A DNA stretch of 64,000 bases from Streptomyces liangshanensis (GCF_011694815.1 NZ_CP050177.1:3975001-4039000), one strand, 5' to 3'. Positions 1-9,690 are shown, counted from the stretch's first letter. Numbers and translations are program-made. Notes: generated from the letters alone by a model not told the origin.

Positions 1-806
1 CGCACCTGGTCCGGAGGGATCAGGCCGACCCCCCTCGGCAGCCCGGAGAGCCCGTAGGCGTCGGTGTCGTACGGCCAGCGCTGGGTCAGCGCGGCGTAGA
101 GGAGCGCGCCGATCGCCTCGGTGTCGGTGCGCTGGGGCCGGTCGGCGCGGATGCCGCGCAGCGCGGCGTTCACGGCGAGTCCCCGGATGCGGTACTGGCC
201 GGTGGAGGTGCGCAGGACCGCTCCAGGGGTCAGCCGCAGGTGCGCGAGGCCTTCCCGGTGGGCGGCCGCCATGGCCTGGGAGAGCTGGCTGACGAGCTGG
301 TAGGCGTCGTGGGGCTCCAGGGGGCCCGCGGCGAGCAGCGCGGTCAGCTCGACGGCGTCGGGCAGCCACTCGTGGACGACGTAGACGAGGTCGTTCTCCT
401 CGACGGCGTCGAGGACCTGGACGAAGCGGGGGTCGCCGAGCAGTGCGGCGGACCGGGCCGCGGCGAGCACGGAACGGGCCCGGGGGTGGTCCGCGGGCAG
501 GAGGTGCACGCCGACGGCGCGGCGCAGCTTCTCGTCCACGGCACGCCAGCTGCTGAAACCGTCCAGACGGGTGACGCACTCCTCCAGGCGGTAGCGTCTC
601 GCGAGCTTGTGACCGCTGTGCAGTTCCGGTGCCGCGACGGCCGGGTCGGTGCCCTGCCGTTCGCCGTCCGTCCTCGCGGCGGACGCGTCCGCCGCGAGCT
701 GGGTCTTCGACAACCCGTCGGCCGTGGCCTTGTCCGCCTTGGCGGTCGGCGGCTCGTCGCCGCCGTTGTCGGCCACGTCGACGGCAGCCGTGCTACGTTC
801 CGCCAC
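1..806 (-). CDS. Protein kinase-like pseudokinase downstream of MurJ (3' end outside window)
   Basis: About 268 codons are visible; the C-terminus lies beyond the window. The GTG start at 806 is preceded by GGAGG-type purines at a proper distance. The first ~65 residues are polar and Ala/Asp-rich, followed by a kinase fold starting near LARRYRLEE. The sequence has no glycine-rich loop, and where HRD and DFG would be it reads AHLRLTPGAVL and IRGLAVNAAL, so the catalytic Asp residues appear to be missing. Known: mycobacterial MviN/MurJ carries a pseudokinase domain at its own C-terminus that binds the FHA protein FhaA. Inference: in this organism the same regulatory domain is a separate gene 120 bp downstream of murJ, probably in one transcript, and helps control lipid II flipping. 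The C-terminal part (a membrane or sugar-binding region is possible) cannot be judged. Confidence 0.8.
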   Translation of the reverse strand, partial: MAERSTAAVDVADNGGDEPPTAKADKATADGLSKTQLAADASAARTDGERQGTDPAVAAPELHSGHKLARRYRLEECVTRLDGFSSWRAVDEKLRRAVGVHLLPADHPRARSVLAAARSAALLGDPRFVQVLDAVEENDLVYVVHEWLPDAVELTALLAAGPLEPHDAYQLVSQLSQAMAAAHREGLAHLRLTPGAVLRTSTGQYRIRGLAVNAALRGIRADRPQRTDTEAIGALLYAALTQRWPYDTDAYGLSGLPRGVGLIPPDQV

Positions 807-926
807 CGTCGCTCCTGCCTCCCCATCCGTTGCGTGCTGTCCAACAGCCAAGCCAATTGTGCCCACAGTCGGACGCTATGCACGACACGCGGCGGCCGGT
901 GATGGTTGTGCCCGGCCCGCCCCGGC

Positions 927-3086
927 CTAGCGTCCCAGGCGTCCGCGCACCATGCCCACCATGGAGTTGAGTTCTTCGATCCGCATCTTCTTCGCCGCGA
1001 CGAAGAAGACCGCCAACAGGACGATCCCCCCGCCGACGAGCGCCACCAGCGACGCCCCGGCGCTGCTGCCGAGCGTCTGGAGCAGGAAGTAGGCCGCCGC
1101 GCCCGCGACCAGGGCCGCCGGGACGGAGGCCAGGCACAGGCGGGCGTACGTCCGCATGACGCGGCCGCCGTCCAGGTCCCCGCCGAGGCGCTTCTTGAGC
1201 CGGCGCCAGGCGATGCCGACGCCGACCGCGTAGGCCAGCCCGTACGAGGCGGCCATACCGACGACGGCCCACTGCGCGGGCAGTACGACGTAGCAGAGGG
1301 CGGAGGCGCCGGCGTTGACGGCCGCGACGATCACCGTGTTGTAGAAGGGGGTGCGGGTGTCCTCGTACGCGTAGAAGCCACGCAGCACGACGTACTGCAC
1401 CGAGTACGGAATCAGGCCCAGGCCGAACGCCATCAGGATGAAGCCCATGGACCGCGCCGCTTCCAGGCCGCTCGACGAGAACAGCAGCGTGGCCATCGGG
1501 ACGCCCAGCGCCAGGAACGCGAAGGCGATGGGGACGATCGCGACCGCCGAGTTGCGCAGCCCCTGGGAGATGTCGTCGCGCACCGCGCCCGGGTCGTCGT
1601 CCTGGGCGGCGCGGGAGATCCGCGGCAGCAGGGCGGCCATGACGGACACGGTGATGATGGCCTGCGGCATGCCCCAGATCAGCTGGGCGTTGGAGTAGGC
1701 CAGGATGCCCGTCCCGTCCTTGCCGGAGGCGTGCCCCGCCGCGGTCGCCAGCTGGGTGACGACCACGACACCGAGCTGGTTGGCGAGCACGAACAGGACC
1801 GTCCACTTGGCGAGCTTGACGGTCTTGCCGAGGCCGTGGCCCTTCCAGTCGAACCGGGGGCGGAAGCGGAAGCCGGCCTCACGCAGGTACGGAATCATCG
1901 CGAGGGCCTGCACGGTGAGCCCCAGCAGGGTGCCGACGCCGAGCAGGCGCACCCCGTCCGGCGGGATGGTCCGTACGGTCATCTCCGAGGCGTCGGCGGT
2001 GCCGTACACCCAGATGAACAGGCCGAACGTGGCGATCACGACGATGTTGTTGAGGACCGGGGTCCACATCATCGCGCCGAACTTCCCTCGCGCGTTGAGG
2101 ATCTGACCCATGACCACGTGCACACCCATGAAGAAGATCGTGGGCAGGCAGTAGCGGGCGAAGGTGACGGCCACGTTGTTCGCGGCCGGGTTGCCCGAGA
2201 TCGTGTCCGACATCAGCTGGATCAGCAGCGGAGCGGCGAAGACCGCCACGGCCACGATGACGCCCAGCGCCACCACGACCAGCGTCAGGAGGCGGTTGGC
2301 ATAGGCCACCCCGCCGTCGTCGTCGTTCTTCATCGACCGTACGAGCTGCGGGACGAACACGGAGTTCAGGCCGCCGCCGACGGTCAGGATGTAGATCATC
2401 GTCGGCAGGGTCGCCGCGACCGTGTACGAGTCACCGAGCAGCGCGGCGCCCAGCGCGGCGGTGATCACCAGGCTGCGTACGAACCCGGTGAGGCGTGACA
2501 CCAGGGTGCCCGCGGCCATCAGCGCGCTCGACTTCAGCAGACCCGAGGCCCGCCCGCCCGACTTCGCGGGCGGCGCCGGTACCGGGACCGGCTCGGGCTC
2601 CGCCGCGACCGGCGACCGGCCCGCGACCTGCTGGTCCCGGTACAGGTGCGCGAACGCGTCCGGGGGCGGCGCCTCCGCGCCGGCCTGCGAGACCAGCTCG
2701 TCGACCCCCGTGAACTGGGTGGTGCGCGGATCGTCCCCGTACGGCAGATGACGCGACACCCCCGCCGGCTCCGGCGGCGGGGTCTGCGCCCAGATCCGCG
2801 GATCCGGCGCGTACTGCTGCACGGGCGGCTGCTGGTACAGCTGTGTCGTCTCCTGGAACGTGCCGGGAGGCGGCGGCGGGTGCGACGCGCGGTCGTACAA
2901 CGCCTCGTTCACCGGATCCTGCGCGGTCACGTCGTGCGCCCAGTACGGATCCTGCTGGTAGGCGTCCTGCACATAGGGGTCAGGGGCAGCATAGGGGTCC
3001 TGGGCGGGCCTGCCAGAGGGCGGAACCTGGCCCGCCGGATCGCCGGCCGCACCCTGCCCGCGGTCACCGTCGTACGGCGCGTTCAT
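927..3086 (-). CDS. murJ: Lipid II flippase MurJ (MviN)
   Basis: 719 residues. Residues 1-178 form a cytoplasmic Pro/Gln/Tyr/Asp-rich low-complexity tail. From about 179 (GLLKSSALMAAGTLVSRLTG) it is a MOP-superfamily MurJ with about 14 hydrophobic segments ending in basic MRGRLGR. Known role: MurJ moves lipid-linked peptidoglycan precursor across the membrane. The ATG at 3086 is followed in frame by the tail; the start is not contested by any nearby alternative with a better ribosome site. It lies 45 bp downstream of the DUF6049 gene and upstream of the pseudokinase gene, all on the minus strand, so a three-gene operon is likely. The long N-terminal tail is typical of actinobacterial MurJ proteins and could be a docking region. 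Confidence 0.95.
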   Translation of the reverse strand: MNAPYDGDRGQGAAGDPAGQVPPSGRPAQDPYAAPDPYVQDAYQQDPYWAHDVTAQDPVNEALYDRASHPPPPPGTFQETTQLYQQPPVQQYAPDPRIWAQTPPPEPAGVSRHLPYGDDPRTTQFTGVDELVSQAGAEAPPPDAFAHLYRDQQVAGRSPVAAEPEPVPVPAPPAKSGGRASGLLKSSALMAAGTLVSRLTGFVRSLVITAALGAALLGDSYTVAATLPTMIYILTVGGGLNSVFVPQLVRSMKNDDDGGVAYANRLLTLVVVALGVIVAVAVFAAPLLIQLMSDTISGNPAANNVAVTFARYCLPTIFFMGVHVVMGQILNARGKFGAMMWTPVLNNIVVIATFGLFIWVYGTADASEMTVRTIPPDGVRLLGVGTLLGLTVQALAMIPYLREAGFRFRPRFDWKGHGLGKTVKLAKWTVLFVLANQLGVVVVTQLATAAGHASGKDGTGILAYSNAQLIWGMPQAIITVSVMAALLPRISRAAQDDDPGAVRDDISQGLRNSAVAIVPIAFAFLALGVPMATLLFSSSGLEAARSMGFILMAFGLGLIPYSVQYVVLRGFYAYEDTRTPFYNTVIVAAVNAGASALCYVVLPAQWAVVGMAASYGLAYAVGVGIAWRRLKKRLGGDLDGGRVMRTYARLCLASVPAALVAGAAAYFLLQTLGSSAGASLVALVGGGIVLLAVFFVAAKKMRIEELNSMVGMVRGRLGR

Positions 3087-3131
3087 GGTTACCCCACCTC
3101 ATCGTCCCCGGCCGACCGGCCACGACATCGC

Positions 3132-5447
3132 TCAACGGTCCACTTTCTCACCCGTGTCCGACGGGCTTGCGCTTTCCGGTCCGGTGTCCGGTGTCGGGTC
3201 ACTCCGCTGCCCGGGATCCACGCCCCGGTCGTCGTCGCCGGGCACGGACTCGCCGTCCCCGGCCACGGCCGCCGCCCTGCGCGCGGCGGCCCGCTTGCGC
3301 CGGCTGTACATCTTGACCCCCGCGAGCGCCAGCAGCAGCACGCCCCCGGCCATCACGAGCAGCACCGTCGGGGTGACCTCGGAGACCTTCACCTCGAACC
3401 GCATGCTCTTGCCGTACGGCTTGCCGTCCGCGGTGTAGAGCTGAGCGGTCACCTCGACCGGGCCGTTGGCATTGCCCGCGGCGGAGAACCGTACCGACTG
3501 ACTGTGCCCGCCGTCGATCTTGATGCGCTGTTCCGCCACGTCCCGGCTGCCGTCGATCTTCAAACGCGTCGGATTGTCCGACTCCAGGCGCAGCATCAGA
3601 TGCTCCACACCCTGGAGCAGGTTGTTCTGCACGGTCACCGGGATGGTCGCGCTGCGCCCCGAGAGCGTCAGGTCGGACTTGGGGACCAGCTGCACCTCGG
3701 CCGTCAGGGTCCGCAGGTACGAGTCCACGGCCTCCCGGTACTCCCGGCCGCCGGCCCGGTTCCCGCGCCACGACGTCGACAGCGCGCGGTTGATCGCGTT
3801 GCTGAAGGGGGCGTCGACCCGGTCCGGCAGGCTCAGGACGGTCTTGAACTTGTCGAGCCCGTCCTGTGTGGTCCTGATCTCCTGGAACGCCTTGGTCGAC
3901 AGCTCCTGGGAGCGCAGCTTCTTCGGGTAGCGCGAAGCGCTCGGCACCTTCGTGTTCGCGTCGGCGTCGGGCTTGGCCGCGGCGGCCGCCGGCAGGTCCG
4001 AGGGCTGCGTCCAGCGCTCGGGGTCCAGGGCGTGCAGCGCCTTCGCCATCGACTGCGCCTGCGCGATCGAGGGCATCCGCTGGGGGGCGACCACGATGCT
4101 GCGCTGGTTCTCCGGCTGCTGGAGCGTCACGGCGAGGGATTGGGCGAGGAACTTCTGCACCGCGAGGATCGAGTCGTCCGCCGACGTCATGGCGTGGTCG
4201 AAGGCGGTGGAGAGCCGCGCGTCGGCCACGACCGCCGTGGTGCCGCCGCCGATCGGCCGGGCCGCGGTGGGCGTGTAGGACAGGTTGTCCTGGAGGCTGT
4301 CGCTCCGGGTGATGATCTTGTTCGCGCCCGCCGAGGTCGCGACGTCGACGATCGACGGATCGATCGCCCCGTTCACCGGCCAGGCGAAGTCGACCGACGG
4401 CGTCACGTGCAGGACGGTGTCGACGGTGCTGACCGCCGCCTCCGTGGCCGGCTGGAGCTGACTGAGCGAACCGGAGACGTCCTTGCCGCGGTGCGCCAGC
4501 GACGCCAGGTCCGGGTCGGCGAACGGCAGCGCCACGACCTTGCGGTCCTGCACGGCCTTCTCCAGGGAGTTCAGCCACTGCCTGGCCACCGCCTGGTTCT
4601 TCCCGGGGACTGTGGTGTCCCCGCTCCTGACCCGGTAGTTGCCGGCCATCGCGTCGGCGCTGGCGAGCAGGTCGGGGTCGATGACCCAGGTGACGGGGAG
4701 TTGGCTGCCGAGCGAGACCATCTGGTCCAGCCGCCCGCCGGGCGCCAGTTCCTTCGCCAGGTCGTCGTTCTCGAAGACCGGCGTCTGCTGGTCGTCCGAG
4801 CCCGTCTGCGCGGACAGGTGCGTCGTCGAGATCAGCGGCCACAGGTAGGTGATCTGCGTCCTCTTGCCCGTCGCGTCGGGCTGCCAGGGCAGGAACGTCC
4901 GCTGGATGCCCACCACGTGCTCGTACGGGGCGTCCTTCGTGTCCCCGCTCACCGACACCCCGAGCTGGTACACCCCGTCCTCGTCCAGGCCGAGCTTCCC
5001 GACCGGTACGGACAGGGAGAAGGTGTACGGCACGCCCGGAGCGAGCTTCTTGAGGTCGACCTTGTACTTGCCGCCCAGCGGCGGCACGTCGGCGGCCGTC
5101 TCGGGGGAGCGCTCAGCCGCGTCGTCGATGGCGGTCCGCCCCGACAGCGGCGGGCCCACCCGCAGGTCCACCCGCGCGTCGGTGACCGTGCTCCTGCTCT
5201 TGTTGGTCACCGTGCCGGAGACGACCAGGGTGTCGCCCTTCACCGGAGCACTCGGCGTCAGTGTGTCGAGCGACACGGCGACCGTACGCGCCCCGGTGGC
5301 CTTCGGCGCGGCCTGCGCGGCGGGAGCCCCCGTACTGGCCAGCAGGGCGCCCAGGAGCGGCGCACCCGCCATCAGTGAGGCTGCGCGCCACAGCCACCGG
5401 CGGGCAGGAGAGTGACCCATCCCCTGGAAGTCTGCCGCCTCGGCCAC
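3132..5447 (-). CDS. DUF6049 family secreted/membrane protein in the murJ operon
   Basis: 771 residues from the GTG at 5447, or 762 from the ATG at 5420, which directly precedes a clear signal sequence (basic MGHSPARRWLWR, hydrophobic core, AQA cleavage motif). I give the longer form, but 5420 is an equally good start. The mature part begins with a beta-sandwich-like region (residues ~50-180), then a large extracellular domain. One TM helix lies near residues 691-712 (PTVLLVMAGGVLLLALAG), with a short basic cytoplasmic tail RRKRAAARRAA. Known: homologues sit next to murJ and the CCA enzyme across Actinobacteria (the Rv3909 position in M. tuberculosis), with no proven function. Inference: an envelope protein connected to peptidoglycan export. 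It is divergent from cca. Confidence 0.85.
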   Translation of the reverse strand: MAEAADFQGMGHSPARRWLWRAASLMAGAPLLGALLASTGAPAAQAAPKATGARTVAVSLDTLTPSAPVKGDTLVVSGTVTNKSRSTVTDARVDLRVGPPLSGRTAIDDAAERSPETAADVPPLGGKYKVDLKKLAPGVPYTFSLSVPVGKLGLDEDGVYQLGVSVSGDTKDAPYEHVVGIQRTFLPWQPDATGKRTQITYLWPLISTTHLSAQTGSDDQQTPVFENDDLAKELAPGGRLDQMVSLGSQLPVTWVIDPDLLASADAMAGNYRVRSGDTTVPGKNQAVARQWLNSLEKAVQDRKVVALPFADPDLASLAHRGKDVSGSLSQLQPATEAAVSTVDTVLHVTPSVDFAWPVNGAIDPSIVDVATSAGANKIITRSDSLQDNLSYTPTAARPIGGGTTAVVADARLSTAFDHAMTSADDSILAVQKFLAQSLAVTLQQPENQRSIVVAPQRMPSIAQAQSMAKALHALDPERWTQPSDLPAAAAAKPDADANTKVPSASRYPKKLRSQELSTKAFQEIRTTQDGLDKFKTVLSLPDRVDAPFSNAINRALSTSWRGNRAGGREYREAVDSYLRTLTAEVQLVPKSDLTLSGRSATIPVTVQNNLLQGVEHLMLRLESDNPTRLKIDGSRDVAEQRIKIDGGHSQSVRFSAAGNANGPVEVTAQLYTADGKPYGKSMRFEVKVSEVTPTVLLVMAGGVLLLALAGVKMYSRRKRAAARRAAAVAGDGESVPGDDDRGVDPGQRSDPTPDTGPESASPSDTGEKVDR

Positions 5448-5659
5448 GCGCTCGCCCGTCCCTCGTCATCGTCTGCTGCCGTTGGTGGTTGTCGACTGCT
5501 GCGTCCACGCATGGTAACGATGTGCGCTGTGGCGAAGTGCTGGGCACTGCCCCACATGATCGGAAGAATCTCATGCCCCGCCCGAAACCCGTGCATCGGA
5601 GGCCGGGCCGCCGGAAACGGGGGAGCCCGCACCGGCCAGGACACGTAATCTTTTCTGTT

Positions 5660-7102
5660 GTGCCGAACGCCAATGAAGACAATCCCAGCGCACTGAACCA
5701 GGTGCAGCGCCGTGCGGTCAGCGAACTGCTCCGGGTGTCCCCCGTCGCGGACGACCTCGCACGCCGATTCCAGGATGCCGGATTCACGCTCGCCCTGGTC
5801 GGCGGTTCCGTCAGGGACGCGCTGCTCGGCCGGCTCGGCAACGACCTGGACTTCACCACCGACGCCCGCCCCGAGGACGTCCTGAGAATCGTCAGGCCCT
5901 GGGCGGACTCGGTCTGGGAGGTCGGTATCGCCTTCGGCACGGTCGGCAGCCAGAAGGACGGCTACCAGATCGAGATCACCACGTACCGCTCCGAGGCCTA
6001 CGACCGGACCTCACGCAAACCCGAGGTGTCCTACGGGCGGACCATCGAGGAAGACCTCGTGCGCCGCGACTTCACGGTCAACGCGATGGCCGTCGCCCTG
6101 CCGCAGAACGACTTCATCGACCCGCACGGCGGCCGGGACGACCTCGCCGCCCGCGTGCTGCGCACCCCCGGCACCCCCGAGGACTCGTTCTCCGACGACC
6201 CGCTGCGCATGCTCCGGGCCGCGCGCTTCGCCGCCCAGCTCGACTTCGAGGTCGCCCCCGACGTGATCGCCGCCATGACGGCGATGGCGGACCGGATCGA
6301 GATCGTCTCCGCCGAGCGGATCCGCGACGAACTCAACAAGCTGCTCCTCTCCACATACCCCCGCAAGGGCCTCGCCCTGCTCGTGGACACCGGGCTCGCC
6401 GAGCGGATCCTGCCCGAGCTGCCGGCCCTGCGCCTGGAGAGCGACGAGCACCACCGGCACAAGGATGTGTACGAGCACTCACTCACCGTGCTGGAGCAGG
6501 CGATCGACCTGGAGGAGGACGGCCCCGACCTCATCCTCCGGCTGGCCGCGCTGCTCCACGACATCGGCAAGCCCCGGACGCGGCGCTTCGAGAAGGACGG
6601 CCGGGTCTCGTTCCACCACCACGAGGTGGTCGGCGCCAAGCTCACCAAGAAGCGCATGACCGCGCTCAAGTACTCCAACGACCTGATCCGCGACGTGTCC
6701 CGGCTGGTGGAACTCCACCTGCGGTTCCACGGGTACGGCACCGGCGAGTGGACCGACTCGGCGGTCCGCCGCTACGTCCGCGACGCAGGCCCCCTGCTCG
6801 GACGGCTCCACAAGCTGACCCGCTCGGACTGCACCACCCGGAACAAGCGCAAGGCGAACGCCCTCTCCCAGGCCTACGACGGCCTGGAGGACCGCATCGC
6901 CCAGCTCCAGGAACAGGAAGAGCTGGACTCCATCCGGCCCGACCTCGACGGTAACCAGATCATGGAGATCCTCGGCGTCGGCCCCGGCCCCGTGATCGGC
7001 GCCGCCTACACGTTCCTGCTGGAACTGCGGCTGGAGAACGGACCGATGGAACGCGACGCGGCGATCACCGCCCTCAAGGAGTGGTGGGCCACCCAGGAGT
7101 AA
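5660..7102 (+). CDS. cca: CCA tRNA nucleotidyltransferase
   Basis: 480 residues from GTG 5660. N-terminal class II nucleotidyltransferase head: LVGGSVRDALLG at about 46-57, followed by DLD (residues 62 and 64), the metal-binding acidic pair, and RRDFTVNAMA, typical of CCA-adding/polyA polymerases. An HD phosphohydrolase domain follows (HKDVYEHSL, LLHDIGKP near residue 300, HHHE). The enzyme adds or repairs the CCA end of tRNAs. The reading frame is open far upstream, but homology begins at VPNANEDNPSALNQ, and there is no Shine-Dalgarno before 5660. A TAATCT -10-like hexamer at 5646-5651 lies 8 bases ahead, so the message may be leaderless (inference). It is convergent with the MFS gene, whose stop is 12 bp away. 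Confidence 0.93.
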   Translation: MPNANEDNPSALNQVQRRAVSELLRVSPVADDLARRFQDAGFTLALVGGSVRDALLGRLGNDLDFTTDARPEDVLRIVRPWADSVWEVGIAFGTVGSQKDGYQIEITTYRSEAYDRTSRKPEVSYGRTIEEDLVRRDFTVNAMAVALPQNDFIDPHGGRDDLAARVLRTPGTPEDSFSDDPLRMLRAARFAAQLDFEVAPDVIAAMTAMADRIEIVSAERIRDELNKLLLSTYPRKGLALLVDTGLAERILPELPALRLESDEHHRHKDVYEHSLTVLEQAIDLEEDGPDLILRLAALLHDIGKPRTRRFEKDGRVSFHHHEVVGAKLTKKRMTALKYSNDLIRDVSRLVELHLRFHGYGTGEWTDSAVRRYVRDAGPLLGRLHKLTRSDCTTRNKRKANALSQAYDGLEDRIAQLQEQEELDSIRPDLDGNQIMEILGVGPGPVIGAAYTFLLELRLENGPMERDAAITALKEWWATQE

Positions 7103-7113
7103 CGGCACCGGGG

Positions 7114-8445
7114 TCATGTTTCACGTGAAACATGACCCCCGTCGAGACGTTCCCAGGGCGATGTTTCACGTGAAACATCGCCCTTGCGCGTCATCGCCAC
7201 CGCGACAGCCGCGTAGAGGAGCGCCACCGCCACCACCAGCGGCGCCGACCGGCCGTCCTGCGGCAGCACCAGCGCCGCCACCGCGGCGGCCCCGACGAAG
7301 GCGACGTTGAACAGCACGTCGTACAGCGAGAAGACCCGGCCCCGGAACGCGTCGTCGACCGCCGTCTGCACCACCGTGTCCGTCGCGATCTTCGCCCCCT
7401 GCGTCACCAGCCCCAGGACAAACGCGGCCACCAGCAGCGGTGCGGGCGCGAAGGGCAGCCCCAGCAGAGGCAGCAGCACCGCCGCGGAACCCGCGCACAG
7501 CGCCGTCCAGGCGGCCGTGCCGAGCCGCCCGGCCGCCCAGGGGGTGATCACCGCGGCGGCGAAGAACCCCGCCCCGGACACCCCGAGAGCAAGGCCGAGC
7601 AGCGCCAGCCCGTCCGACTCCCGGTCCGTCCACGCGTACCGGCAGAGCATCAGCAGCATCACCGTCAGCGCCCCGTAGCAGAAGCGCATCACCGCCATCG
7701 CCACCAGCGCACGCGCCGCCGCCGGGCGCCGCCCCAGGTGCCGCAGCCCGTCCCCGAGCCCCCGCGCGGTGGACGCCACCGCCGCACCGAACCGCGGCCG
7801 GTCCGGCGCCCTCTCCGGGCCCAGCAGGTCACGCGCCATCAGGAGCGAGGCCAGTGCGGCACAGAGATAGAGGACAGCGCCCAGCAGCACCACGGCGGCG
7901 GCGGAGTCCGCGACCGTCAGCCGCACGAGGAAGGCGAGCCCGCCCCCGGCGGTCGCCGCGAGCGTCCCGGCCGTCGGGGAGAGGGAGTTGGCGACCACCA
8001 GGCGCTCCGCGTCCACCACCCGCGGCAGGGCGGCCGACAGCCCCGCGAGGACGAACCGGTTGACCGCCGTCACCGACAGCGCCGAGACGTAGAACAGCCA
8101 GTCGGGCACCTGCGCCAGGATCAGCAGCGCCGTACAGCCGGACAGGACGGCCCGCAGCAGGTTCCCGTACAGGAAGACCTGCCGGCGCCGCCAGCGGTCC
8201 AGGAGCACGCCCGCGAACGGTCCGATCAGGGAGTACGGCAGCAGCAGCACCGCCATCGTCGAGGCGATCGCGGCCGGCGAGGTCTGTTTCTCGGGGGAGA
8301 AGACCACATAGGTGGCGAGCGCGACCTGGAACACACCGTCGGCCGCCTGGGAGAGCAGACGGACGGTCAGCAGGCGGCGGAAATCACCGAGGCGCAGCAG
8401 GACGCGCAGATCACCTACGACGGGCATGGAGCCAGCGTCACACAC
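7114..8445 (-). CDS. MFS transporter
   Basis: 443 residues from GTG 8445; the ATG at 8427 (MPVVGDLRVLLRLGDFRRLL) is the likelier start, giving 437. Around 12 hydrophobic segments, with the MFS loop signature FAGVLLDRWRRRQVFLYGN between TM2 and TM3, characteristic of the MFS drug exporter-like group with an RF-type motif A. The substrate is unknown. The last ~20 codons run through both parS palindromes: the C-terminus contains VSRET twice, and the stop TGA (7114-7116) is inside the outer arm of the first parS. Thus the C-terminal tail sequence is dictated by ParB sites. It lies downstream of the strong ino1 hairpin terminator, so it probably has its own promoter. Confidence 0.88.
   Translation of the reverse strand: MCDAGSMPVVGDLRVLLRLGDFRRLLTVRLLSQAADGVFQVALATYVVFSPEKQTSPAAIASTMAVLLLPYSLIGPFAGVLLDRWRRRQVFLYGNLLRAVLSGCTALLILAQVPDWLFYVSALSVTAVNRFVLAGLSAALPRVVDAERLVVANSLSPTAGTLAATAGGGLAFLVRLTVADSAAAVVLLGAVLYLCAALASLLMARDLLGPERAPDRPRFGAAVASTARGLGDGLRHLGRRPAAARALVAMAVMRFCYGALTVMLLMLCRYAWTDRESDGLALLGLALGVSGAGFFAAAVITPWAAGRLGTAAWTALCAGSAAVLLPLLGLPFAPAPLLVAAFVLGLVTQGAKIATDTVVQTAVDDAFRGRVFSLYDVLFNVAFVGAAAVAALVLPQDGRSAPLVVAVALLYAAVAVAMTRKGDVSRETSPWERLDGGHVSRET
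7117..7132. other. parS: parS site 1 (ParB binding)
   Basis: TGTTTCACGTGAAACA, a perfect 16-bp match to the ParB site. Flanks extend the symmetry to a 30-bp perfect palindrome (7110-7139). It overlaps the MFS stop codon and lies 8 bp after the cca stop, so the palindrome could also act as a terminator stem for both convergent genes (inference). Confidence 0.95.
7162..7177. other. parS: parS site 2 (ParB binding)
   Basis: TGTTTCACGTGAAACA, perfect. Symmetry continues to 30 bp (7155-7184) with arm sequence different from site 1, so it is not a simple duplication. Centre-to-centre distance to site 1 is 45 bp. It lies inside the MFS coding sequence. Confidence 0.95.
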
Positions 8446-8480
8446 CCGCGGGTGACACAGAAGGGACAGGCGGCACGGAA

Positions 8481-8519
8481 GAGGAGGGTCACCGGGCCGG
8501 CGGCCTGGTGACCCTCCTC
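8481..8519 (-). terminator. Hairpin terminator after ino1
   Basis: Perfect 13-bp inverted repeat GAGGAGGGTCACC / GGTGACCCTCCTC, with five further internal pairs (one G-T), beginning 34 bp past the ino1 stop. There is no U-run, which is normal for Streptomyces terminators. Confidence 0.85.
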
Positions 8520-8552
8520 GGGCGGAGCGTTAGTTGCTCCTCAAGCGGAGCT

Positions 8553-9635
8553 TTAGTTGTCGACCTCGCCGCGGATGAACTTCTCGACGTTCTCCCGGGC
8601 CTCGTCGTCGAAGTACTGCACCGGCGGGGACTTCATGAAGTACGACGACGCGGAGAGGATCGGGCCACCGATCCCGCGGTCCTTCGCGATCTTCGCGGCG
8701 CGCACGGCGTCGATGATGACACCCGCCGAGTTCGGGGAGTCCCAGACCTCGAGCTTGTACTCCAGGTTCAGCGGGACGTCACCGAAGGCGCGGCCTTCGA
8801 GGCGGACGTAGGCCCACTTGCGGTCGTCGAGCCACGCCACGTAGTCCGACGGGCCGATGTGCACGTTGTCGGCGCCCAGGTCGCGGTCGCGGATCTGGGA
8901 GGTGACGGCCTGCGTCTTGGAGATCTTCTTGGACTCCAGGCGCTCACGCTCGAGCATGTTCTTGAAGTCCATGTTGCCGCCGACGTTCAGCTGCATCGTG
9001 CGGTCCAGGACAACGCCCCGGTCCTCGAAGAGCTTCGCCATCACGCGGTGTGTGATGGTCGCGCCGACCTGGGACTTGATGTCGTCGCCGACGATCGGGA
9101 CCCCGGCCTCGGTGAACTTGTCCGCCCACTCCTTCGTACCGGCGATGAAGACCGGGAGGGCGTTGACGAAGGCGACCTTGGCGTCGATGGCGCACTGCGC
9201 GTAGAACTTCGCGGCGGCCTCGGAACCGACGGGCAGGTAGCAGACGAGAACGTCCACCTGCCGGTCCTTGAGGGTCTGGACGATGTCGGCCGGCTCCTCG
9301 GCGGACTCCTCGATCGTCTCGCGGTAGTACTTGCCCAGGCCGTCCAGCGTGTGGCCACGCTGCACGGTGATGCCGCTGGAGGGCACGTCACAGATCTTGA
9401 TGGTGTTGTTCTCGCTGGCGCCGATGGCATCCGCGAGGTCGAGGCCGACCTTCTTCGCGTCGACATCGAAGGCGGCGACGAACTCGACGTCCCGCACGTG
9501 GTAGTCGCCGAACTGGACGTGCATCAGACCCGGGACCTTGCCCGCCGGGTCGGCATCCTTGTAGAACTCGACGCCCTGCACCAGCGAGGCGGCGCAGTTG
9601 CCCACGCCGACGATGGCTACGCGAACCGAACCCAT
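8553..9635 (-). CDS. ino1: Inositol-3-phosphate synthase (myo-inositol-1-phosphate synthase)
   Basis: 360 residues, the size of actinobacterial Ino1. Rossmann NAD-binding motif [16 protein letters not shown] at residues 6-21, and conserved SYFMKSPP near the C-terminus. It converts glucose-6-phosphate to inositol-3-phosphate using NAD internally, the entry to phosphatidylinositol and mycothiol synthesis in Actinobacteria. The ATG at 9635 has AGGGAG 7-8 bases upstream. It is 55 bp downstream of padR on the same strand, and a strong hairpin follows the stop. The pairing with a PadR regulator whose promoter region carries a palindrome suggests the two are controlled together. Confidence 0.96.
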   Translation of the reverse strand: MGSVRVAIVGVGNCAASLVQGVEFYKDADPAGKVPGLMHVQFGDYHVRDVEFVAAFDVDAKKVGLDLADAIGASENNTIKICDVPSSGITVQRGHTLDGLGKYYRETIEESAEEPADIVQTLKDRQVDVLVCYLPVGSEAAAKFYAQCAIDAKVAFVNALPVFIAGTKEWADKFTEAGVPIVGDDIKSQVGATITHRVMAKLFEDRGVVLDRTMQLNVGGNMDFKNMLERERLESKKISKTQAVTSQIRDRDLGADNVHIGPSDYVAWLDDRKWAYVRLEGRAFGDVPLNLEYKLEVWDSPNSAGVIIDAVRAAKIAKDRGIGGPILSASSYFMKSPPVQYFDDEARENVEKFIRGEVDN

Positions 9636-9690
9636 TCCGCTTGCTCCCTGTGATCTCAGTGTTCTGATGAGGCCCGCGAGATGCGGGCAC

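Noticed and set aside
2646..5378. 910-codon open frame on the plus strand
   Set aside because: Antisense to murJ and the DUF6049 gene, which show clear homology and codon usage.
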